NCBI GenBank assembly: GCA_035135055.1
Contig: JAVFHQ010000036.1
Span: 62,001-126,000 of the forward strand
From: Oleoguttula mirabilis
Taxonomy: Eukaryota; Ascomycota; Dothideomycetes; Mycosphaerellales; Teratosphaeriaceae
Length of the DNA: 64,000 nt
Reading direction: 5' to 3'
In this document: positions 55,948 to 64,000 of the stretch, piece by piece
Numbering within the stretch: the first letter of the stretch is position 1
Layout of the letters: every line of letters begins with the position of its first letter
Made by a program: the position numbers and the translations under genes
Notes under the pieces: generated by a model
The model's database searches: none
What the model was told of the DNA's origin: nothing
The model's input: the letters and a program-made list of their open reading frames with translations, nothing else

Positions 55948-57641
55948 GGAACAGGGCCTGGTAATTTGGATTCAATTAGGTGTTGATTGTAAGGTAGAAT
56001 TGGCAAATGCACGCGAAATATATCCCCCAGGCGAGGCGTTTAGATATAGAGATAGATTGTGGTGCTTGTCCTTTGGCAGGCTAACCCTTGTAGATATGCC
56101 GAAGCAATGGCAGCGTAGACAACAGATTATAGACTGCGCGAGGGTATCAGCACTGATTCTTCCCCCATAGTTCACATATGCTGTCTTACTGCCAGCTGAC
56201 GCACCCTTTGTACCACCACTGCTATTGCCACTCGTCGGGGGTTCCGGGTCTGGCTGCTCTGTCATCATGGCATGAGGGTGTCTGCGCCTCTATTGCTCAC
56301 ACTCCGAGTCACTCGGCAGTTCGCACCTCTCTGGCCATCGGAGGCTCCTAGATTTGGACGAGAGAATCGGAGAGATGCTGACGTCCGGCATCGATTGCGT
56401 GCCCACACCTGACCCTTGACGTTGTCGAAAGTCGACAAAATGGTTGGGACGTCGGAACAAGGTTTAGCATGTGAACGGGGCGGGCTCCGTGTTCAATCAC
56501 CAGTACGTGCGTGCACTCGGAGAAGGGCCTGTCCTCAGCCTTCAGGACACTGTCCTCAGTGTCCTGACTCCTGAGTCGCCATCAAGGTTCAACCGGGTGT
56601 GTTCTAATTAAAACCGCTGCATCAGACCCATCGAAGGCCTCGACCGGGAAGTTGGATCTCGGGAAGGTTGGAGCCTTTATGGCGCTTGTATCCACCCACG
56701 TGGAAGGCAACACGTGGCGCGACGCGGCAGCATCTGGTGTCTGTGAGTCTGTGATTCTGTGGGTCTGTGGGTCTGTGAGTCTTCAGACTTCATCAGAATC
56801 CAGACTCCAGTCTTGCTGCGGGAGGAGATTTGTACGAACTTACTACTCCTCAGCTGATACGCCTCGTTGAAGTTGTTCTACCGGCAAAGCATCAACCTCT
56901 TCCCTAGAAATTGAAGCCAACCAGCAAGTGCATCCGTCACTCCGACCGTCGACGCCGCGACGGCCATCAGCGTTAGTAATTGTGTTGTTTTCGCGCTGCC
57001 ATTCCCATCTCTGTGCCGTCTCCATGATTGGTTTCGCTAGGGTCGAGATTGATTCCAGAGCCTTACTTGCCACGTGGGGGACGTCAGCCCTAGGTGCCAT
57101 GTGTGAGGTATGGATCTTGAAGATCCTGGGCAGCTGGGCATATCGGTTTCCCTCACCGAGGCTGACCGAGCAACAACAAGAGGAGCCTATCTTTGAAGCT
57201 TTCAACTAACGCGAGCAGTACATTAGCCCCCACCAAAGCCGTGGGAAAACTCTCGGTTCCATCAATATACGATCGAGCCGTCACGTCGCACGGCGTCACG
57301 ATTATTATCATTATGATTGACGATGCATCATGCACGATGGGAAGACCCACCTCATCCAGGCACAGTACACTGCCGGCAGTGGTGTATCCAGAAGGCTGGA
57401 AATTGGAATATCGCTCGTCTGAACTTTGAAGAGTCTGAGCACGTGGGCTAGAGCCCGAGTTCTGGACACATTCACGGTTGCACCTTCCCATGAGACAAAG
57501 CCATGACGTCGGAACGGTGCAGAGCTCATGAGGTCGTCTCTGATTGCACTCGGGTGGCGAAATGCAGGGCATGAAGGACCTGCCTCACCTTCCTAGGAGC
57601 ATCACACGGCCTCACTCGGGTAACAAGCTGCACACACAACC
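55948..57641. other. intergenic, 1.7 kb
   Basis: No gene supported. Small direct and inverted repeats of AGGACACTGTCCTCAGTGTCCT type occur near 56545-56570, and a TGTGAGTCTGTG-type repeat near 56740-56785. The MBOAT gene promoter lies at the right end. Confidence 0.45.
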
Positions 57642-59129
57642 ATGTCCAACACTCCCATCCCACTGACCTACCACTACCTAACGCACCACATCATCCCCGG
57701 GCCCCAGAGCGTCTCATATTTCATCCCTCTGGTGCTCCTACACATAGCTATCCTCATTCCACGTTCGTCGTTACCACAATGGCAGAGCATATCGTTGTTC
57801 ATGCCGGTTATCGTGGGCTGTACAGCCCATGCTTGGTGGGAGATGGGTGGCGTTGACGTTATCAGTGTGGACAGGCTGCTCTGGGCGCTGTTGTTGCTTG
57901 TGCTGCGAGACCCGTGGAAGGACTTTAGACGTGTCATCCGAGGGGGCGGTGATGTGAAGGGTGGAGGCAATGCCAACAAAGCGGGAATGGAAATTCGTAC
58001 AGGCGTACCTGCGGCAGCCGATGGTGGAGGTGTGAGCGAGCAGACCACGGCGCTCATCCAGCCTACCAATCATGAGGTCGATAGAAAAGCAGATCTCGAT
58101 AGCAACAAGGCGGACTGGAGCGTCCGTATGGAGGACCAGCCATACCCAGCAACTCTGTACTCACGACTCTCCTGGGTGGCTGTCCTTCTCATCTCGATCC
58201 GTCTCACCAATTGGAAAATCAACACGCCATCCCATGACCGGAGCCAACCACGTCTACCAGCCTTCCACAGCCGCACCGCCTTCGCGAAGCACGCCGTGCT
58301 CAGCTTCATCCGCGGCTACATCATCCTCGACCTCACACGCGCGTACATCAGCCACGACCCGTACTTCACCGACCCCACCGTCTCCATCCGCTCGCCACTG
58401 CCCTCTCCAACCTCCCTCCAGCTCGCACCACCTCAGCTCCTCCGCTCACTGGTCGTCGGCGCGCAAGCATGGGCCCTCCTAAGCCAGATGTTCTACCTCC
58501 CATGCCTGTTGCCCGTCGGTCTGCACGCCCTCGGCTGGCTACCGGATGAATGGTCGCCGCACAACTGGCCACCCTACTTCGGCTCCCCTCGAGCCATCTT
58601 CTCGCAAGGCGTGAGAGGGTTCTGGGGCCAGTACTGGCACCAGACAATGCGGTGGTCCGTCTCCGGACCGGGGTATGCGTTGGCCAATATGATGCGTCTG
58701 GGAAGCGGCAGCATGCTGAGGTACGCGGTGATCAGTGCTGTCGCGTTTGGTCTGAGTGGCGTGGTGCACATGGGTCTTGTGCCGCCGGAGCCCTTGCATG
58801 CCACTGTGAACCCCAACACCATCCGCCTGTGCGTAGCTGCTTTCTTCTGGGTGCAGCCACTGGCGATGTTTGGGGAGCTACTCGTAGCACGCATCTTTGC
58901 GCGGACGACAGATCTACAATACTGGCAGCACGGTCCCGCTTTAAGGCTGAGAATGCTGGCAAACGGCGTTTGGGTCATTGCGTGGTTCACGCTTGCGCTG
59001 TCTCTGCTTGGGGAGGCCGGGAGACAATTAGGCTACTGGCGTGTGTGGCCTGTTCCCGTGAGCGTGTGGCAAGGTGTGCGAGGCGCAGGGTGGGTTGCGT
59101 GGCCGGTACCGTTGAGCCACGGCAAGTGA
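57642..59129 (+). CDS. wax-synthase-like membrane-bound O-acyltransferase
   Basis: A multi-span MBOAT-family acyltransferase of the wax-synthase type; fungal relatives (for example Tri7-like proteins) transfer acetyl or acyl groups from CoA to alcohols, often of secondary metabolites. One exon, 495 residues, with no stop or frameshift. Hydrophobic segments appear near residues 25-40 (YFIPLVLLHIAILI), 50-65, 80-90, 285-305, 365-385 and 440-465. The signature is GVRGFWGQYWHQTMRW around residue 330, with the His of WHQ expected to be catalytic, and a second HMGL within a membrane helix. Residues 105-165 form a hydrophilic insertion. The position beside the amylase is probably fortuitous; no biosynthetic partner is adjacent. 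The acceptor substrate cannot be deduced. Confidence 0.85.
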   Translation: MSNTPIPLTYHYLTHHIIPGPQSVSYFIPLVLLHIAILIPRSSLPQWQSISLFMPVIVGCTAHAWWEMGGVDVISVDRLLWALLLLVLRDPWKDFRRVIRGGGDVKGGGNANKAGMEIRTGVPAAADGGGVSEQTTALIQPTNHEVDRKADLDSNKADWSVRMEDQPYPATLYSRLSWVAVLLISIRLTNWKINTPSHDRSQPRLPAFHSRTAFAKHAVLSFIRGYIILDLTRAYISHDPYFTDPTVSIRSPLPSPTSLQLAPPQLLRSLVVGAQAWALLSQMFYLPCLLPVGLHALGWLPDEWSPHNWPPYFGSPRAIFSQGVRGFWGQYWHQTMRWSVSGPGYALANMMRLGSGSMLRYAVISAVAFGLSGVVHMGLVPPEPLHATVNPNTIRLCVAAFFWVQPLAMFGELLVARIFARTTDLQYWQHGPALRLRMLANGVWVIAWFTLALSLLGEAGRQLGYWRVWPVPVSVWQGVRGAGWVAWPVPLSHGK

Positions 59130-59351
59130 AGCGGCCGGAAGATTCATGCATGTAACGGATTTGCCCATGGAACGTTGCAATATCGCTCTCATTGCCGAAT
59201 ACTGTAAATCGGGACCGCAACCATACGTCAACGGGCTAGCGCTGCAGTCACTTCGTTGATCGCCAGGCTGCGCTCGGCGACATGACGGCTTGGATGCTTT
59301 GAAGAATGTATTTGGTCGTAGCCTGCGACGCGCCCAGACAGGATGCTCACT

Positions 59352-61897
59352 TCACCTGGCCCCCTCCGTCTCCCCCTCCTTCCCCTCGCCCTTCTCCCTC
59401 AACACAAACATGCCACCCCACCACCCATACGCCCGCTCCAACCGCCTCCCGACCCGCCTTGCCACCCTATACCCCATCTTCGGCGCCGGATGCGGCTCAT
59501 GGAACTGAATCCCCCTCTCAACATCCAGCCTCGTAGGCTGGAACGCCCATACGCTGCCATATAACTTCTCAATCAGGAAGCCCGCGGACGCCATGGCGTG
59601 CAGGAAGTCCGTCCAGACGACCTCGCCCGGCGTCGCAGAGACGGAGGGGGTGTGGAAGAGGGTGCGGAAGACCTTGAGCGCGCGGGCGTCGACCGTGAAG
59701 GTCGGCTGCCGGTCTGGGAGTGCGCTGGGCGGAGCCTCCTCCTGACCCCTAGCCGCTTGGTCGGTGGGCTCCGTCACAGCGCGACGGGTCTTGGTCTTGC
59801 CCGCCGCGCCCTTGCCGCCGCCGCCCGCCGACCGGCCACTGCCGACCGTCGCTTCCGTCCGCCTCTCCAAGTCAAAGTACAGCTCCGACAAAGGCTTGGT
59901 CACCACCTCCACCTGCCCATCTGCCCTCGTCCCTTGACCGACCACCGGCGCCGGATCCACCCAATCTCCCGTTCTCGCCATGCTCCTCGGCTGCGCCAGC
60001 ACCCTCCGCACCGCCGTGCCATCCAGATCCTTGCCCACTCGAGCTTGCAGATTCTGATCTACCGCCGCCCAAAACGCATCCAGGTTCCGCTCCGCCGCTT
60101 GCATGGCCTCGACATTCTCCTTCGTCCGCCGCTTTTCCACCGGATAGTGGAACTTCCGATCGGAAGGGTCGCCCAGTTTGGCGATCTTCGTGGCGTTGCT
60201 GCCATCGGCGATCCCAATGAGATGACCCCATTGCTTCGTCGTCGCGGCATACTCGTTCTTGATCTGCTCCTCCTTCTCCGCCATATAGTGCTCGAACGTC
60301 TGGGCCCAGGGTTGGTAGATTTCAAGCTGCCTGATAGCCTCGGTAATGACGGACAAGTCAGCAAGCACGCCCGCGATGTACGACGACACCATTTCCTTCG
60401 CCTTCGGCTCGGTCTGCATCAGTCGCTCCAGCTCATCCACGACATTCGTCAGGCCGGCAAGGAAGAGCTGCTCAGTGTTGTCCCACAGCGTCCTGATTAG
60501 CCAGAAGAACTGCGACTGGATCTTGTCGAACTTGAGGCCAGGCTTATGCATCACCAGCAACTTCGTCGAGGTATCGGACTCCGAGGGTACACGGACATGG
60601 TAGGGCCGTAACGGCGGCGAGGCGGTTGTGCAGCGTTTCAGCACCTCGAGCGGGCTTGCGGACGCTTTTATCAGGTAGTACTTAACCTCAGCAACGCGGC
60701 AAACTACTCTTGCGGCAGATCCTTATCCGGCGAGACCACCGCTGCGTATTTCCGTTGCAGCGCTTGCAGCTGCCGGACCTGTTGATGGAGATCCGTCCAG
60801 ATCTCGATTGGCACGTAGGCGTCCGTCATCACAGTGCCTATCACCCTGTTCCATAGGATTGCATCTTGGTGGAGCCGGAACACTGGGTGCACCTCGCCCA
60901 TCGTATCCCTCATAATTTCTACGCGGTGCTCCTTGAGGTCCAATAGGCTGTCGGCAAAGTAACCTGGATCTTCGCGGAGTGCCCAGAGGTGGTCTTCGGC
61001 CGCGGAGACTTTCGCGGCGAGGAGTGACTCGAGCCTCGAGAGATCAAGGCTCGCTGGGACTCGGTAAGGCGCTTCGGCGGCCATTGTTGCGAGGGACGCG
61101 AAGCCAGTCGCCGTGTCGCTCGACAAAGACGGCTCGGGCAGGATCGGGTACTCAGCACCTGTCAATCGATCGGCGGGAATGTCGTGCAAAGTCTCTCTGC
61201 AGCAGTCGAGCAGAAAGCGATAGATGCGCTGTTGCTGCTGCATTATGAGCGGGCCATGACCGGGGTGCGTGCCTCTCCCCGATGTCAGGTCGTCAAACGC
61301 TGGAGCGCTATCATCTCAAGCCACGAGCTCGCCGTAGTGCTGCGGAAAAGCCGAGCCCTTGAAGTACATGACGTGCTCATTCAAGAACGCTGGGATGATG
61401 GCTTTGGACACGATGCCGAGATGCGACGCATTCTCATCGGCAATGGCGAACACGCTGGGTTGATTGCGGCCTCGGGCGTTCAGGAATAGTGAGAATGTTC
61501 TCGGCTTGCTGAGGTCGTCCTGGTTGATGTACGGCCACATGTAAGCGTCCTTGAATTTGGTACTGCGCTCGCGTTCTTGCGGAGATTCCCGCCTGAAGGC
61601 GTCAAAGTCTGGCCTATGATGGGCGGACATGCCTGGCCATGCAGAGAGCAGGATCTTGAGACGCTGCTGCCTGGTCTTCTTCGCCCATCGCTTGTGGATG
61701 GTACCTTCGTGCCGCTCCAGGATGGCGCAGAGCAGCCGCCCGTCGTCGACAATCTGGGAGCGATAGAGCTTCGCTTCCGAGCGCGCCGTCTTGGCTGTAA
61801 TCATCTCCGGCATGGGCAAGCCGCCGCCGGGTCCACCAATACCCATGGCGCGGAACATGCTGGCTGGATCGCTGAAGTCCATGTTCGAGAAGTCCAT
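59352..61897 (-). pseudogene. disabled 'Ipa-like' large fungal protein gene
   Basis: Fungi encode a roughly 900-residue cytosolic protein of unknown function, sometimes labelled Ipa protein. Nearly its whole length is readable here, from AKTARSEAKLYRSQIVDDGR to RRVGRRLERAYGWWGGMF. At least three lesions interrupt it. At 61316-61318 TGA replaces the expected Trp: the same frame reads GELVA-stop-DDSAPAFDDL and on to RGTHPGHG. At about 60704 TAG stands where relatives have Tyr (DLPQE-stop-FAALLRL). A few codons later one base is missing, so the next part, KYYLIKASASPLEVLKR, is in another frame. The N-terminus is also unclear: the ORF upstream (to 62060, LPAWLNDEDNDTTFP) is in a different frame. 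None of these sites has usable splice signals. Noncoding RNA or stop-codon readthrough would not repair the frameshift. Confidence 0.75.
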
Positions 61898-62583
61898 GTG
61901 CGGGAAATGTGGTGTCGTTGTCCTCGTCGTTCAGCCAGGCGGGAAGAGTGGAAGAGTCGAAATGTGGATTGAAGCGAGAGAACGCTGTGAGATCCGGAGG
62001 TTCTCTTAGAGATGGTGCCGTGGAGAAGAGTGGGAAGCGTGGAGGGGGGGGTTGAAACAAGGAAACGGATTGCTAGAGCTATCTAGACTCACGGCCGGGC
62101 GACCGCAGGCCGGACCAGCATTCACCGTTATTTGAACCGAGGTTGGTGCCTGGTTGTTCCTGCCAAGTCAGTTTGCGGTACAGTTTACTTACAAGGCGAA
62201 GAGCGGTGACGATAGTGGCCATGTTGTTAAGAAGATGGTGTTACTGGCATCTCGAAAGACTAGAGTGGAGGTAGGAGGCGAGCACGCGTTTCCGGGTTCG
62301 GCTGGCTCCGTCGGCCCGATCTCCGCTCCCGGCCTCGTGGAGGCGTGGCTGAGCGCGCCCGTCACTACTACTGGGTGGTTGAGTGGTGCGTTTCCCTCTC
62401 GAGGCGTGTGCGAGTGGGCGTGTTCATAGCCTACATTTACAAATGCTCGCAGCCCCATGTTCACCATGAGCAGTCAAGCGTAGGCCGTGACCTCAACCGC
62501 GATCGCCTGAATCCTCCCTTCCGCTCCAATCGCGAGGTCCAACAATTGAACTCGACCCACCCAACCCACACATCCGACCCAAC
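61898..62583. other. 5' flank of the Ipa-like relic and RER2 promoter
   Basis: Divergent spacer. The left part (to about 62060) may be the out-of-frame N-terminus of the Ipa-like gene. The right part should contain the RER2 promoter. No other gene is recognised. Confidence 0.45.
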
Positions 62584-63762
62584 ATGGCCACGACCCACGG
62601 CACCTCACTGCGCCGCTGGCTCATGTCGCTCCCGCCGCTCGAGTGGACAGTCCAACGCCTGCGCGAGCTGCTCATCGGCTCGCTGAAATGCGGGCCCATC
62701 CCGCAGCACATCGCCTTCGTCATGGACGGCAACCGGCGGTACGCGCGCAACCACAAGCTCGAGACGGTCGAGGGCCACCACCTGGGCTTCGAGGCGCTGG
62801 CGCGGGTGCTGGAGGTGTGCTACAAGAGCGGCGTGCGCGTCGTGACCATCTACGCCTTCTCCATCGAGAACTTCAAGCGCAGCCGCTGGGAGGTGGACGC
62901 GCTGATGGACATGGCCAAGACGAAGCTGGTGCAGATGAGTCAGCACGGGGAGCTCTTCGATCGCTATGGCGCCAGCGTGCGGATTCTAGGCGATCGGTCG
63001 CTGGTGCGGGAGGACGTGATACGCGAGGTGGATCGGGCGGTGGACATGACGGCGCACAACGAGCAGGCGGTGCTGAATGTCTGCTTCCCGTACACGTCAC
63101 GGGAGGAGATCACGCACAGTATACGGGAGACGGTGCGCGACTTCAGCAGGGCGCCGGAGAAGCCGAGGCACACCAAGCGCCCGTTCAGCGAGAGCCATAT
63201 CCAGCGTAACATCCGGAGTCGCCAGCTCTCGAGCGTCACCGAGGAGGACCGGCCGAGGCGGGCAAGCATGACCTTTACTCGGGACGACGGCACCAACATC
63301 AACTCGGACGCCGAGTCGACCGAGATATCCGACCAGGACTTCCTCGACTCCGCCTCCACCCTCCAACCCGCATCATCACAGACATCGCACTCCACCTCCC
63401 CTATCCTAAACCCCACATCCACCACTACCGCCTTAGCATCATCATTATCACCCCACTCCGCCCAGCACCTCCTCGACCCCGAAACCCTCACCGAAGCGCA
63501 CCTCACCAAGAACACCTACACCGCCGCCGCACCGCCCCTAGACCTGCTCATCCGCACCTCGGGCGTGTACAGACTGAGCGACTTCATGCTCTGGCAGTGC
63601 CACGAGCACACCGAGCTCCGCTTCCTCGACTGCCTGTGGCCGGAATTCGACCTGTGGACCTTCCTGCCCGTGCTGGTGGAGTGGCAGTGGCGACAGCGGC
63701 GGGAGAGGAGTGGCAAGGGTGCGGAAGCTGGTGGGGTGGACACGGCGATCAAGGTTGCTTAG
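62584..63762 (+). CDS. RER2: cis-prenyltransferase / dehydrodolichyl diphosphate synthase (Rer2 type)
   Basis: Elongates farnesyl diphosphate with isopentenyl units to dolichol-length chains at the ER, for protein glycosylation and GPI anchors. One exon, 392 residues. Conserved regions: HIAFVMDGNRRYA with catalytic Asp48, GHHLGFEALARVLEVCYKSG, TIYAFSIENFKRS, LNVCFPYTSREEI, and near the C-terminus DLLIRTSGVYRLSDFML (from residue 320) with the substrate-binding Arg and Ser, then CLWPEFDLWTFL. It differs from a canonical 280-330-residue enzyme by a low-complexity insertion of about 110 residues (roughly 195-310) between FSR and the final block. A single long exon with all motifs suggests it is functional. 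It is divergent from the disabled Ipa-like gene. Confidence 0.92.
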   Translation: MATTHGTSLRRWLMSLPPLEWTVQRLRELLIGSLKCGPIPQHIAFVMDGNRRYARNHKLETVEGHHLGFEALARVLEVCYKSGVRVVTIYAFSIENFKRSRWEVDALMDMAKTKLVQMSQHGELFDRYGASVRILGDRSLVREDVIREVDRAVDMTAHNEQAVLNVCFPYTSREEITHSIRETVRDFSRAPEKPRHTKRPFSESHIQRNIRSRQLSSVTEEDRPRRASMTFTRDDGTNINSDAESTEISDQDFLDSASTLQPASSQTSHSTSPILNPTSTTTALASSLSPHSAQHLLDPETLTEAHLTKNTYTAAAPPLDLLIRTSGVYRLSDFMLWQCHEHTELRFLDCLWPEFDLWTFLPVLVEWQWRQRRERSGKGAEAGGVDTAIKVA

Positions 63763-64000
63763 GGCGTTGAGTTGTCACGGAACATATGTGCGGGATTCTG
63801 GCATGGAGTTCTGGGCGCCTAGGGGGAAAAGTCCCACATGTGGCCGTCGGAGCTGCATGCGCGGCCATGCAAGTAGCGTTTCGAGAAATGCACACGCACG
63901 CGATCCTGGAGTGGTGCTGTGGCATCTATGATACCCTCTATCCTATACAACCAGTCTCAGGCAAGCACGTAAGGTGCTCACCCTTGAGTCATCATTACAG
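63763..64000. other. 3' flank of RER2
   Basis: Short tail with no recognisable gene; presumably the RER2 3' UTR and terminator. Confidence 0.5.

Noticed and set aside
1..64000. TGA recoded as Trp (because several relics have TGA at Trp positions)
   Set aside because: Intact genes use TGG for Trp and TGA as a normal stop (for example HUL5), and the relics also carry TAG/TAA stops and frameshifts.

Overview
The window is nuclear DNA of a filamentous ascomycete (Pezizomycotina), most likely a Dothideomycete. Reasons: GC-rich genes with 45-95 bp GT-AG introns carrying CTAAC/CTGAC-like branch points; fungal-only families (velvet VosA, a 2433-residue alpha-1,3-glucan synthase, an Ayg1-type melanin hydrolase, a wax-synthase-like MBOAT); and F-box and BTB families of a type I associate with Mycosphaerellales. 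The class is inference; no rRNA or other marker is present. I found no CRISPR array, bacterial operon, tRNA or rRNA gene.

Layout, left to right. 1-4.6 kb: an Arg-rich disordered protein, a decayed steroid-reductase-like (DUF1295) gene and an unknown 278-residue ORF. 6.1-8.1 kb: vosA, a velvet-domain developmental regulator whose eight exons I assembled by splicing, with a 5-6 kb gene-poor tract upstream. 14.3-18 kb: UTP14 (small-subunit processome) and the mitoribosomal protein gene MRPL27 (mL41), divergent from one short promoter. 19.6-25.6 kb: an unknown conserved fungal protein convergent with the HECT ubiquitin ligase HUL5. 26-30.4 kb: a tandem array of three intact BTB/POZ genes with Cys-rich tails plus one dead copy. 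30.8-37.4 kb: FAT1-type very-long-chain acyl-CoA synthetase, a universal-stress-protein gene and an AYG1-like hydrolase. 39-42.9 kb: a GIY-YIG-like gene of uncertain integrity, a broken C2H2 finger and a frameshifted F-box gene. 43.5-56 kb: alpha-1,3-glucan synthase and a GH13 amylase, divergently arranged around a 2.9 kb spacer holding a small inverted-repeat transposon. 57.6-63.8 kb: a wax-synthase-like MBOAT, a multiply disabled 'Ipa-like' gene and a RER2-type cis-prenyltransferase.

Functional themes: the glucan synthase/amylase pair (cell-wall alpha-glucan) and the Ayg1 homologue (DHN-melanin precursor) concern the wall. VosA is a spore and development regulator. UTP14 and MRPL27 are housekeeping ribosome genes. 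HUL5, the BTB array and the F-box relic belong to ubiquitin-type protein turnover.

The most striking overall feature is the mix of intact multi-exon genes with at least four decayed ones, each carrying a few point lesions (premature stops or 1-2 bp frameshifts) and otherwise recognisable. Either gene turnover is high here, as expected in a redundant or duplicated genome, or the assembly has residual errors; raw reads would decide. Family assignments rest on motif recognition from memory, not on a search. Exon borders were chosen from splice consensus and reading-frame continuity.
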